The position numbers and the translations under genes were made by a program. A stretch of 64,000 nucleotides of DNA from assembly GCF_964199755.1 (NCBI RefSeq), contig NC_133897.1:71108661-71172660 (forward strand), read 5' to 3'. The notes under the pieces were generated by a model. The model saw only the letters and a list, made by a program, of their open reading frames with translations, was not told the origin of the DNA and searched no databases. Shown one piece after another: positions 26,669 through 38,345 of this stretch; position 1 is the stretch's first letter; every line of letters begins with the position of its first letter. This stretch comes from Larus michahellis (lineage: Eukaryota > Chordata > Aves > Charadriiformes > Laridae).

Positions 26669-28974
26669 TAGTAGCAGCTAGGATTTCTGCTTCTACAAGT
26701 TATACCATGGGGACCATACCCACTGACTGAATTTATGATAAATCCGTATCTCCTCTTCTTTAGATTAGGTTTTGCTACAGTAAGTCATGCAGTTAAAAGT
26801 TATGGGGAGAATCACGTCGCCTCAAAGACACGGATGGAGCATGCAAGTATTAGGGCACTGGAGGTAAAACCCTAAGAGCAAACAAATCTTAATGATAAAG
26901 CTCACTGAAACAAAGCATAAAGTTTTCTTAGACTTACACAAGACTTTGCATCAGGCTGCTGGTAGCAATTAGATTTTGCACACCTATCACTTTATTGTGC
27001 TCTAGTCCATATCTTTTTTCTTATGAATGGAAGGTGTAGTGTATAGAATTGAAATCAAATACTACAAATCTCAGTGAGACTGAAGACCCTGGAGACAGAA
27101 GAGCACAGTCGTGGCGTAGCATGGCATGGCATATGTAGTTCAGTATACTTGTTGTTTCTACAGGCTTCTTTCTGAGATCCCGCTTGGCTTTTAGTTCTCT
27201 ACAGGCAGCTTGTAAACATTTCAGCGGAGATTATGTTGCAGTGAATCTCTTGCAAATTAAGTCTGATTTGTCCAAGTTCATTTTCCAGTACTGTTTTAGA
27301 TTTAGGGCAATTAATTGCAGTAATGATAAAATCAAGGGAAGTTGCATGCGGAATGGAGATACTACAGCAAAGAAATGAACATTATGGCAAATATTGCAGG
27401 AAATCATTGCCTGGCATATGTAGTGAGAACTCTCCTGTACTAGGATCTATCCTGAGCAATGTGCTTAAGTTCCTTAAAACTTTGTTAAATCAACAAGTTT
27501 TGAAATTGCAGGAGGATTTGATTGTTCATGTCATCTTTGTAGCCAAGTGATTGTAACCGACTTCCCTCTGGAAAAAACATATTGTATCTGTCTATAAGCT
27601 TCTCGCTTCCTCAGGACACTTGTAATTCTATTGTTGTTAAAGTTATTTAATCACTTTTGCAAAATCATCATGGAAAAATGAACAAGGTCTGTGAATGGAA
27701 AGATGACTTAGCGGGAACTGATCTATAGAGAATGCTTTCGCAAGAAGTATTATTTGTCTCCCGCCTTTTGTTCTCTGCTAAAAAAAATACTTATTTAAAA
27801 TTTGGTTCAAAAGCTGAATAGAAAAAAGAGAACAAAACCAACCAGTGCTGTCTGGCATGTTTCTGTTTGTCTGTCTCATATTCATAGCGTCATTATCTGT
27901 ATTTTAGTAAACATCTGCCCAGTGCTGAAATTATCTTAAATGCACAGACAGCACACAAATCTGTGTACAGGGAAAATGGCATTATCCAAGGTATATCTAT
28001 ACCTTGTGGGTCTAAACATAAGGTTAAAGGCAATAAGCAAAACATTGCCTATGAGCATATGCCTCTTCAGATGTCAATACGGTTGCTGATGAATCTTCCC
28101 TTGGTATCATCCCTAAAAGCTATTGCTGCACTGCCAAATCACACAGAAACAAGTGTACATGAAATCCTACGCATGAGATGCAAAGTATCTAAGTATCTTT
28201 TTTCTTTTTCTTTTTTTTTTTTTTCCTTCTGCAGGGTGTCTTCTGCTAAATCACTATGGTTGTTTCTCTGGGTTGGTGGTGTTGAGAACCTCTGAAAAAT
28301 CATTCCCATGATTCTACTTCTTCCCTTTGTTCCTTCTACCTTCAAATCCAACAAAGTGACTCATGCCTCTGTCTGGTGAGAGGAATTTATGGTTAAACAG
28401 TCTCTCGGGCTGGAATTTGGCCCATCAGACTCCCCTCCACTTGTATATGGATGAGAATAATGAACTGCCTTTAATACAAGGTGGTCTTTGGACTTTCAAA
28501 GGTCTGCAAAACAAACCCAAATTGCTTGTTGATTCCAGTGAAATTGTGGATGGTAAGGCTCTGTGTATTTTTACTGTTTCTCTTAGTGGGGGTGGTTGTG
28601 ATGAGGTAAAGAAATACTGCTCCTTCAGAAACACTTTTAAATGACCTGCTCCTCTTTAGAAGCTGCCAATTGTCTTGCACTCCATGTACATCTAAATGCG
28701 TCATTGACTTGTGCCAAGAGATGGAAACTGGCCTGCGTGTTTTAATACATTCCTGATGATTTTGATTGAAAATCTAAATGTTTAAAGAACACAATATCCT
28801 GCCCACTTGCAGCCAAAAGGATAAAATTTCACATTTGTTACTCTGGGGAATCAGGAAAAAAAAACCAACCACCAAACAATAAGAGCAAGCTCTTGAAGTC
28901 AGAAAGAAACCAAGGAGGAAAAGCTGTGGTTAAGCTGAGAGTCAACTATCAGAGCAGACTCTCCCATCTTATAC
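26669..28974. other. Non-coding stretch, no gene recognised
   Basis: Frames up to 110 codons, all without family resemblance. A T/C tract at 28,198-28,230 ends in CTGCAG and looks exactly like a 3' splice site. It is discussed among the findings because every frame downstream of it is closed. Nothing else distinctive was seen. Confidence 0.6.
28198..28234 (+). other. Polypyrimidine tract ending in a splice-acceptor-like CTGCAG
   Basis: About 33 pyrimidines (mostly T) precede GCAG, with AG at 28,233-28,234 and a branch-point-like CTAAG some 10 bp upstream of the tract. A donor-like CTG/GTGAGA lies at 28,376, which would define a 141-nt segment. All three plus frames of that segment contain stops, so a coding exon is excluded. 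A non-coding exon or a chance microsatellite remains possible. Confidence 0.2.
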
Positions 28975-29100
28975 AATCACAGAACAGCCCAGGTTGGAAG
29001 GGATCTCAAAAGGTCATCTGGTCCAACCTTTTGTGAGAGAGGAAGCCTAGATGAGATTATCTAGCACACTGTCCAGTCTTCTCACACAGCAAAGCATTCA
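28975..29100 (-). mobile_element. CR1 LINE 3' end fragment, minus strand
   Basis: A short reversed CR1 tail: CACAGAACAGCCCAGGTTGG, then GGTCATCTGGTCCAACC, then GAGAGGAAGCCTAGATGAGA and ATCTAGCACACTGTCCAG. These are complements of the conserved 3' untranslated region in the order seen in several avian CR1 subfamilies carrying the 'AAGCCTAGATGA' variant. The fragment ends before the Pol coding part, so no protein remnant is present. Confidence 0.93.
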
Positions 29101-32100
29101 GGTTCCCTATGCGCTGTAAGGGGAGAGCTGAGTAGTATTTCCTAGCCTGTCTCATCAGATTGCTGTGTTGGTGGCTTTCGATCTGATTGTTAATTATTCT
29201 TTTTTATTGCATGTTTTTGTATTAGACACTTAGCTCTTCTTTGTAATTAGACATAGAAATTATACTATCTTTTTATATTACATTGGAGTCTTCCTTTAAT
29301 GCAGACATCAAATAAAACAAAACACATAAAATACCAAAAAAAAAAGGATTGCAACAGTAATGCTTGGTCTGAAGGAGTGAAGAAGCGGGAGAAAGCAAGT
29401 TGCAGTTATTGGTTTTGGCTCCAGCAATACAGTTCTTTTTTTTTCTTTCTTTTTTTTTTATTCTTCTTCAAATTATGTTTATCCATTTATTACAAGTCAC
29501 TGAATGAATTAAATATAAAACCAATCCAGATTTTTAAAGACAGACATTATGTGCTGTATCTAAATGCAACTTTTTTGTTGTTGTTCAGTTACTGGGAAAC
29601 ATTTTTCTTCTTAATGTAAATGTTTCCTGAGGAAAGGGTTATGCGGGGTAAGGAGAGAACGCTTGGGAAAGAAGAAGTAGTAGTAGAGTATCTAACATCA
29701 CAGAGCAAATTCGTGCTGTTCCTTCATGTCAGCATCCACCCAGTGATCAACAGTCTAATGGCTTGCCTTTATCTAAGGAACAACACGTGTATTCCAGGAG
29801 TAATGTTCCACATGGCCCCATCTGGGAGTTTGTTTCAGAACAGGATTACCTTCCGCACAATAAGAATCTTTGCTTGAGGAATTATTTTGGAAAAAGGACA
29901 TCTGTTTGGGAAAAAAAAATAATTAAAAAAAAGCATGATTCAGAGAATAAAGCTTTGATTACTGCTCTGTTAGGAGGATGGATGAGGAAGCAAGGGTCCA
30001 AAGAGCTGTCCCTGGAACATGTTTTAGAACAAGCTGTTGGGATTGACTGTAATGTCATGCAGAGGCTTGTTGTGTGAGATGTACCAGTCAGTTGGCTCCC
30101 AGTGAATGAAGCAGGTTTCCTTCACCAGCCTCAGCTCTGAGTGTTCCTGAACAGTGCACAAGTAGCGAGGAAGGAGATTCCTTCCTGGTATAAGCATCGT
30201 CAGCACTCGGTGCTATTTAGCTAGACTGGCATGATGGAGTAGGGTAGAACTGCTCTGAGAAGGCAGCTGGAGAAAGGTTTAAAGGGAAAATATCATTAGG
30301 TGTTTGCTGAACCTAAGACAGTTGAAACTAAGATGGTTTTACAGTAGTTCAGCAGCTTGTTCTTCAGTGCCTCAACAGAGACACTAGAGGAGAGATGACA
30401 TCTTACCATTCAGGTATTAGTCATACCTTCTACAAAGTCCCTGATCCTGTTCAACATAGAGTTCCACGTACTGTAAGATTTCAGTTCAAGAAACGCTAAA
30501 GTTTGAGTGAACTCTACTTTTTACGTGATTTTTAAAACTGCTCTGATTCCCCCAGTTGCTTATACAAGTATAGATCAGAAATGACTTTTGGAGTGACTGC
30601 CTTGCAGAGGAAGGTCCGCAAATGAAATACATCCTCCACTTTTGTTGGAGTCCTGGGTGGAGGAGGACGACCATGCTTTGTAAGAGCTGTGTTTGAAAGT
30701 GCACAGAAGATAAGATACACCAGCTGTGTTAAAACAAGCCATTTTCATCTCACGCATACACCCTGCAATTCTACTTTTTAATTCCTAGGCAATCACACTG
30801 CTGGAATCTTATTCAGCCATTGAGTAAAATATATGTTTGTCTTGTAATTATGTAAATAAGGTAAGTGGTTAAGATTTAGACCTGGAATAGTAATGTTAAC
30901 ACCATTGTCCCTTCAATAAACAGCAAGCTTTGGATGTAACATTGGCTTTGCTATATACGTTCCATGCCACAGAAAAACAGGCTGACACAGAGATGATGTG
31001 GTATTCTTATTGTATTTAAAACAATTTTAGGCAGGGTAACTCCTACTGCCATTTACATGTGTTTGAAAGAAAACCCTGTTTCATCAATGAGAATGTGTCA
31101 GAATTTTGTAATAAAGCATGCTGTGTAATATATTTAAACACAGTCCAAATTAATTAAAGTGTAGTGGACGTGAAAGATACATACTCAATGTGACATTTCA
31201 AATAGGGAGAAAATATGATAATGAGCTATTTCCATGTGTTGCCATCCTTCTGGTTAAATAATACTTCTGTTTTCAATGAAGCCACTGAGCAATAACATTC
31301 ATTTTTGGAGTTCCACAGTGGTTAGAGCTGATTGTATACAGGCTGTAATCATTATTCTAATTCTGCCCAGGAAACCCTCTCTCCCCACCATGGAGAAATT
31401 TGGAATAAAAAGTCTCGTTCCAGGAAAAAGAATTTCCAAATAATCCTGGGCACCAGATCAAAATATGAGCTCCAAATCCGTTCCTTTTTCTTAATAAGAA
31501 TCAGCACTTTGAAAAATGCTGCTTCGCAAGGAAATAATTACATTAGTCAGCCTCTTGGCACTGGTGTAGGCTAGAGTCTTCTCTTAAAATGAGGCCCAGC
31601 CTCGCCCTTCAGTGCATCCAAATCCCCCAAAGATGCAAATAGCCCCAAGACCCTTCATTAACAGGGCTGATTGTTCACTGCCGGAATTCCCATAGCTCTG
31701 GTGTGGCAAATGGCTGTGTTCTCACAGACAGAAAACTAAAACATGGGACAACAGGACAGAAAGGCATCTGGAGTCATAGCCTGTCTGTACTGATACTTGA
31801 GGCAACCTCGGATAAGAAAAACATCATCTTGTATGCTGAAGAGTAGAGGCCAAAGAAGGAGTTAGAAATAAGAGGTGTCTATTTTCATGCTGCCCTCTTC
31901 TTGCAAAGGATCTGATCACACAGATGTCAAATTTAACTCTCTTAGATGTAGGGCCTTTGGGTAACTGTATAGCTCAAAGGGTTGGTGATACATGATTATG
32001 TATTTGCCTCTTGCTAGGTCTGTTCTTTGGATTGTAGTGCTTACAGTCAAGACAACTCCAGTGTTCAGGACCTGGCAAGCACTAGCAAGATTCTGCAAGA

Positions 32101-33092
32101 CTGCTTTGATTGCTCCAGACTGCGTTTAGTCTGGAGAGTAAACCTATGTGCCTTTCACTTGAGTGAGTTTTAGAACTAAGCCAAAATATTCCTTTTTCTT
32201 AAGCCTCCAATTATCTGTTTTTCAGTAGTGAAAATGTTCCACATCATTGGTGAAGTACGAAAAGCAAGCAGTGCACAATATTGGATATCAAAATGCAATG
32301 CTGGAGCCTCGATCTACAGGAATAGAAACAAGTCTTGCCTAGCATCAAGACCCTAAACCCTCCAAGGAACCATCCACGCTGCCCAACACCACTGGCGTCA
32401 GTAGAAGGCAGGTGTTGAAGTATTTTTCGCATGCTTATGGCTTACGTTGTCCTTATGTTGTTCCAACTTGTTCATTTGAGCCCCCCATCCCATCACCAAC
32501 AGAACTATTTCTTTGACAGCTGCCCTTCAATTAGGCAAATAATTAGTACCAGTTTTAAATAATGTGGTAGAGCCTGTATTGGCAACTAATAAGATTGGCG
32601 TGGAACAGAATGGACCACTTGTCTCTTTTGTTCAAAGACTACTAGGAAAGGGATCTATTTCCTGAAGTGCTGGGGGAATAATTTATTTTTAAGATAGTTG
32701 TATGCACAACTTTGCATGCTAGCTATGCTGAGTTCTACTGTATGCATGGGAACTGAGTCCATCAGTGAGGTCAATGAAAAGGATGGGCAGTCAGGTGCCC
32801 ACCCCATCCCTGCTGATTGTCACTTTGTTGGGAGTATGTTTCAGGAGCTCTATATTCCTCCCTATTTGGGCTACTATTGTACCAATTGTTGTTTGCCTCC
32901 TATCTGGCAAAATAACCAGTAGCAAGTGCTCCTCTCTTGGCTGCCATTGACCTGATGGGAAAACACTATACAGCTAGAGAAGAAAGCATTGTTAACATCT
33001 TAGGGTTAAAACTAAACATAGGAATGCACATGTGTCAGCAGGGAAAGCGTGTACCCCACCTTGACAGAATCCTCAGCACCTGGTAAAGTGAT
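29101..33092. other. Non-coding stretch, no gene recognised
   Basis: Contains a T-rich tract (29,436-29,469) and several frames of up to 106 codons, whose lysine- or phenylalanine-rich translations simply reflect A/T runs. A possible conserved element at 31,280-31,700 is listed separately. No recognisable mobile-element landmarks were found elsewhere. Confidence 0.6.
31280..31700. promoter_or_regulatory. Possible conserved non-coding element with octamer and TAAT sites
   Basis: About 420 bp free of repeats, containing GTAATCATTATTCTAATTC (31,345-31,363), a second homeodomain-like cluster GAAATAATTACATTAG near 31,530, and a perfect ATGCAAAT octamer at 31,633-31,640 (the POU/OCT recognition word). 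The dense, non-repetitive arrangement resembles developmental enhancers deep inside gene deserts. This is inference from motif content and texture. No alignment to another species was possible. Confidence 0.25.
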
Positions 33093-33165
33093 GGATGGAG
33101 CCGGACTCTGTGTGCAAGATACAGCTTTAGGTGGAGTTGGACTCTGTGTGGTAGATACGGCTTTA
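33093..33165. repeat. 36-37 bp imperfect tandem duplication
   Basis: Copy 1 (33,093-33,129) and copy 2 (33,130-33,165) share GGACTCTGTGTG and an AGATAC-GCTTTA block with a few substitutions. On the minus strand the translated copies read as repeated HRVxLHxxLY units, which is a by-product of the duplication and not evidence for a gene. The divergence suggests an older event than the 13.27-kb duplication. Confidence 0.85.
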
Positions 33166-33300
33166 CCCCTGTGTTGCAGAAAGAGTGCTGGGGCACGGGA
33201 GAGGAGGAGACTTCCACAGGTGCCAATGCAAATTAGTTACAACACTTTTACAGGCTTTTGCGCATCTGGGGCAGGGGGATGGACTGCTACCAGATAGTTC

Positions 33301-33402
33301 ACTTTGTGCCCTTGCCAAGGTACTACAAAAATGACTTGTCAAAGACAACAGAGGAATCCAGACTGTGCGCTCTGTGCTTTAATCACTAGGCCGTGCTGGT
33401 TT
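33301..33402 (-). mobile_element. MIR-like tRNA-derived SINE remnant, minus strand
   Basis: Read on the minus strand, the segment runs GGCCTAGTGATTAAAGCACA (a degenerate tRNA box A region like the MIR head), then GCGCACAGTCTGGATTCC (the box B neighbourhood), then TCTTTGACAAGTCATTT (like the MIR core phrase 'CTTGGGCAAGTCACTT'). Order and spacing fit an ancient MIR/CORE-SINE copy, widely diverged. It is not a functional tRNA gene: the acceptor stem and an intact box B are missing. Confidence 0.5.
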
Positions 33403-36099
33403 TTCTGCGTTTAGATTTAGCTCTTCTGTCTCTGGAGTATTCTAGCATTGCAGTCTCAGGGTACCACAAGGTGTCTGAACAAAGAGAAAGACTCTGCCTT
33501 GGAGCTGGTTGTCTAAAAAAGAAACACAATGGATAAAGTCTAAACTTAGGGGATCTAAGCTAGACTTACTGGTCTGCCTGCACTGCTGCTTTGTCAGACT
33601 GGCAGTGCCCAGCAACCCCACCAAGGGGTAGGGGTGCTGCTGAGCAAGGGGGTGTCACGTTATGTCCTGTCCTGAAGAAGAGGGTGTTATTCTCAGACAA
33701 AATACAGGGGGTGTGCGTTTTGGAGGAAAGAGTGGGAGAATGAACCAGTAACAAAGCTTGTGTCTTCTACCACCAAAGAAAGGGTAAGTCAGGAAGAATC
33801 TGGAAGGGAGCAGTGGCATTACAGCTGTCAGTGTGGGATGTTTATGGCATAGAAGGAGATAAGAGATTAGTACTGGTTGGAAGTTTTCCAGAAAAATGTT
33901 TTTTCTTAGAGGAAGATTACTCATTAGTTTTAAAAGGCTGGGTTTTGTGTCAGACAGACTCTCATCCAGGGTGTGTTGAGTGTGAGAAGGGTATGCGTGT
34001 ACCTGTCCATCCCACTCTTCTCCTGCTTTCTAGTACCTGATGCGTAAGTCTGAGATTTAAGTGCTGCACACTCAAGCCTTCCCCTTTGCCTGTTCCAGAT
34101 CAGACATTGATAATTCAGTCCAGCACCTGCTGGATGATTGTCATAGTGAACAGGAGCTTTGCTGTCTCAGTCTGAGTAAGGACTGTTGTCCCTGTGGATT
34201 TCGTGGTTCAGAGATCTCTGTTCTTTACCAAATGAAAAATAAGGAAAAACTGCAAAATCTGTTACGGAGTACAGGGAAAACCAGACTTGCTTGTGATCAA
34301 TGTAGTTATCCCTGGCAGAGGGATGGTGGGAGTTGATTGTCTGAACAGCAAGAAGAGAAGATAGTGGGATGGAAGGCAAAAACAAGAAAGCTGTTTGATG
34401 TAGCGAAGGAGGAAGAGCTGGTAGAATGATGCACGGAGGGAACAGTGTGCAAGAGTGGAAATACCACGTCGGGCAGCAATATCTATTTGAGGGAAGAACA
34501 GAAGTGCCAGCTCTACAGATCAATAACTCAGAAAAATTAGAGAAACTAGTCCAGGACACGTTTAGACAGAAGCAACCAAGTTCTGTTGCATTATGCTCCC
34601 AGACCATGCAAGAATGGCACTGAATTGAGTATGGCTTGTGGGAGCCCAGAGGGCAGCTGTTGATAAAAACCTGTGCAAGAAAGAGAGATGAGGACCAGGG
34701 TGGGACTGCTGGGTTTGGAAAAGGGAGGGTTGAAGAGGAGTGCAAGGGTATCACTTAATGTGAAGCATTCTGCACATGGGGTAAGATACAGAGACTGTTG
34801 TGAGGGTGTAAAACGGTTAAGGAAATTAATCTAGTTGGGAAGGGAATGGGAATGAAATAGCACGTGACCTCTGGTAAGTAAGGGAGTGAGAGGACGTGAT
34901 ATCTACAGAGCAGGCAGAAAGGAGACAGGAGGGGGATTGCCTTTCTAATTATGGGTATCTGTAACTTTCCTTAGATATAATGGGCAGAGGATGACTAACA
35001 AATGGCTGAGTCACAGAAACCGTGTGACTGAGAGTCTAAATTCAGCTGCTGAGGGGCTTGAATATTCACATGAAACTTGGAAATTTTCCTTTAATACTAT
35101 TCTGGTGCAGGTGATCCTAAATCTCCTAGAGCAAAAACACTTTCCAGCTGCTGTTTGGAAATATCTAGCTCAGTAAATAGGTCAATATTCATGTCAGCAG
35201 GCAAGTTTATTACCTGATTCACCCATTCCGAGTGGACAAAGCCACTTTTTGGGCAACTAAACAATTATTTGTCCATTTTCTACCCATAGAACCATTTGCA
35301 GGAAACTTTAATGAAATGTTGTTTGAGTCTTCACCACAGCAATTTGGTGAATGATGCTGCTTACAGTCGGAACAAAGCTCTGCCAGTCGTCTTAAGCCAA
35401 TTTATTACCATTAACCATCTACTGCTTGTATAACTTTCAAATACTTGATGCTTTAGGAAGTAAGGAGAACATGTGTCCTCTGTTTCAAGGTGCTGACCAC
35501 TGAAAGCCTTTGTTTCATGCATCATTAATGCTGGCATAAATTGGTAGCTCCACCAAAAGAAGTGACCTGTGCCTTCCACTCACCCTCCTCCTCTCCTGTG
35601 ACCTAGATTGGGGAACTGATATAGGTTAAAATTATCTATTGTCCTGGTCAACAGCTGATTAATCAGGTACAATCATGGTGGTCTGAAGTATTTCAGACAG
35701 TATCTTTAATGAAAGGACATAAATGTGAAATACCCCCCCTACCCCTCAAGAATGGGATAATTTGTTTTCTTGATGGCAATTACTGAAGGAATGCAGGCTG
35801 ATAGAAACTGGGATTAATGTCCCTCCCCAGCTGAGGTGAAGTCTCTGTGTGCGCAGTAGGGAGATTAAGGCAGCAGTGGGCTTTTGTGGGTAGTGTAGAT
35901 TAATAGAATTTACCTTCTTCTGACTTGGCAATCTGTAGTTTACTTGAGACAAGTGAGTTGACCCACTTCTTCCTTACCTTTTTGTCATGGGGGAAGGGCA
36001 ATAAAACAAGCAAGCTGGCTACTGAGGACAAATCTAAAGTAAGCAAGCTTTTAGCCTTAGGTCTCAGCTGTTAGTCACATGCAAATCAGTGATAAATCA

Positions 36100-36560
36100 G
36101 TGCCACCTGTCTCATGAAGCTGCCTAGGAAATCACCAACTGAAAACATGATTTTTAACGTACACAATTAATCCTCGACGTAAAGAAACAGGCCTGACCTC
36201 CCTATTCAACAGCATTTTTCAGAGCAGGAGCTGGACTTTTTCACAAGGTTTCCCTGGAACTTGCGCATGGGTCGAAAGGAATCAAGGAATTACGTGACTC
36301 CTAACCCTTCCTTAGCGCTCTTGCATCCCTTCTTCATAATAGCCAGAGGGTCTCAGCAGCTGATGCTTTTATGAAACAGCGGAGAGGAGGTGTCTCCGAT
36401 TTTGTTTCTTTGTAAGAAGTTTCACTGTCACAATTCCCTGGATGGTACACAGTGCTCTGGGCTTCTGCCTGCACAATAGCTAGTTTTAAACATTCTGTTT
36501 AATCAAGAGTGAAGTAAATGTCAGAGATTCAATGTTCTAGATCAGCAGTTTCCAACATTG
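36100..36560. promoter_or_regulatory. Possible conserved non-coding element
   Basis: About 460 bp without repeats, carrying more CpGs than its surroundings in an otherwise AT-balanced context (AACGTACACAATTAATCC, CCTCGACGTAAAG, TTGCGCATGGGTCGAAAG, TTACGTGAC). Retained CpGs in repeat-free, non-coding avian DNA can mark constrained regulatory sequence. TAAT and CRE-like (ACGTGAC) words are present. The call rests on appearance alone and needs cross-species alignment. Confidence 0.2.
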
Positions 36561-36805
36561 ATACATCTTAATCAAGCAATTAGGTGCCTTTTTTGTTATT
36601 GTTTGGTGTTTTCCACATTGGAGAAGGGAACAGATTTGCTGCTTTGCTCTGATGACTGCTAGCAGCAGTGTTTGTTGTTAACAGAGACATTTACACCTAA
36701 CCACCAGTTGGCAGGTGTTAACACTTTGTTACTTGCTATTCCCACATGCTGAGGATTGTGGGAAAGCTGTCAAGCTCTCTGTCTTGTGTAACGCTTGGCT
36801 TTTAC

Positions 36806-36859
36806 AATAACAACAACAACAAGAAGCTCTGAAAAAATGCAGAAGCTCTGTAGGAATGC
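36806..36859. repeat. (CAA)n microsatellite with a 19-bp tandem near-duplication
   Basis: Five CAA-type units (36,806-36,821) run into AGAAGCTCTGAAAAAATGC (36,822-36,840) and then AGAAGCTCTGTAGGAATGC (36,841-36,859), two copies differing at four bases. Replication slippage explains this. Confidence 0.85.
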
Positions 36860-38254
36860 AGCATGAGCAAGGGGAACAATACGACGTATTCTCAGGCCTC
36901 TCTGCTTCTATGGGAGGTAATATGAGGCTTTGCAGAAAGTTTGAGATATTTCCTTATCTTAGTTTGGAAGCGTGTAGATGGAGGTTGAGTGATTTTTTTA
37001 TTTAATATATACTTATTTATTTTTTTTATTGGTGATATGGTCTGATCTTTAGAGTAAACCAAGAACGTACTGTATGCACCCCAACATTTCTGATCTGCCT
37101 CTGACATTTGTACTCATTTGTATTCAGGAAAAAAGGTATGAATACAGCATACAATCTGAGAAAATAGCATGGAAAGAGGATGGGAATGCTTTGATTTGCT
37201 GGGGGGTGACGGGCAAGGAAGAAATGAGAATTTCTATTGGTGCAGCCCTTCTGGAGAGCTCAGACGTGGCCAGGACAAAAAAGACCCTCTGTGAACTATA
37301 GCAAATACATATATAAAAATACTTATTTCTCTCTTTTGCTTGCTGTCATCCATGTGCTCACGTGTACTCTGCCTTTGCAGCCACAAGGTCATTGTATTAC
37401 AGTCGAGTGATCTAAGTGATTGATTTATTACTGATGAAGTGAGGTTTGATTGATTTTTGATTTACATGAAGACAGTAAAGAAGGAGGAGTGGGAGGTGCA
37501 AGGCAGCTGCAGAGTTGAGTACAAAGTAGAAACTTGCTAGAGCAAATGCGCCAAACACGGCGATGACTTACATCACTGATCAGTTTATACGGCTGATTTT
37601 AATAGGGCTGGAGTGCATAATTGCACCCCTTCCCCTGAAACGGCGTTATACTGATAATTTCTTTAACCTGCAGAATTATGCCCTCTGTGAGGAAGGATTT
37701 CATGCATTTGCTTTTTGATGGGTGGGGTTCAGATGGAGGGAACGTGACAAAAGCAGTGATGGTGGATTTTCTTGCATGTGGACTGTGGCTGGGCTACCTT
37801 TTGACTATGGTTCCAAGTTCAGACTCATTCTCCAGTTCATCTTGTGTCCAAACTGAACACTAACTTCAGATCAGCTTTACGATGTGGTAGAAAAGAAACT
37901 TATCCTTGCACTATGGATAGGCTGGGCTCAGGATAGGGCATTTCTTGAGATGCACCCATGCTGACTTGAATCTGCCAACGCCCAACCTGTCAAACCTGAG
38001 GAAATGTCCCTGGGTAGGTAGGTTGATCAAGTTCTTTCCTGGAAAGGTTCTTACTGCATGAAAAGAAGTCCTGTGGGATTTGGAGGTGGCTGAGCAGCAG
38101 GTTGCTAACAATACAGTTGCACAGTCATGCTTTAATGGCCTGCCCTCAGATCTGTGTTACACAAAACAGTGTTGACATAGCCTTGAAGTCTCTGAATTTA
38201 AGTTGATTTTAATTCTGGAAGAGAGGTTTGAGATTAGTCAAAATTTAGGGGTTT

Positions 38255-38345
38255 AATGAAGGAATCGCTGGATGAAATCCCCTGGGCTGTGTTTTGCATT
38301 AGGTGGGATCCCACTGGTCTCTTCTGACTTCATTGGTCTGTGAGC
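38255..38345 (+). mobile_element. Ancient CR1/L3-type LINE 3' end remnant
   Basis: The segment GAATCGCTGGATGAAATCCC, then GGGCTGTGTTTTGCATTAGG, then GGGATCCCACTGGTCTCTTC and TGACTTCATTGGTCTGTGAG parallels, block by block, the 3' end of reptile CR1/L3-type elements ('AATCACTGGGTGAAATTC', 'CTGTGTTATGCAGGAGG', 'GATCACAATGGTCCCTTCTG', 'CTATGAAT'). About ten bases are missing between the second and third blocks. It differs from the avian tails elsewhere in the window, so it was probably inserted before the radiation of birds. Confidence 0.6.

Larger units (their letters stand above)
33403..38254. other. Non-coding stretch, no gene recognised
   Basis: Includes the longest open frame of the window (34,167-34,754, minus strand, 195 codons). 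It lies opposite a purine-rich plus strand and resembles no known protein; stop codons are suppressed by the strand's base skew. There is a (CAA)n run at 36,806-36,821 followed by a 19-bp tandem near-duplicate at 36,822-36,859. A possible conserved element at 36,100-36,560 is listed separately. Confidence 0.6.

Noticed and set aside
33366..33402. tRNA-like box A on the minus strand as a tRNA gene
   Set aside because: No acceptor stem, box B degenerate, and the downstream sequence follows MIR SINE order.
34167..34754. 195-codon minus-strand frame as a protein-coding gene
   Set aside because: No domain or family resemblance, low-complexity S/P/F-rich composition explained by strand skew, and about the length chance allows in 128 kb of two-stranded sequence.
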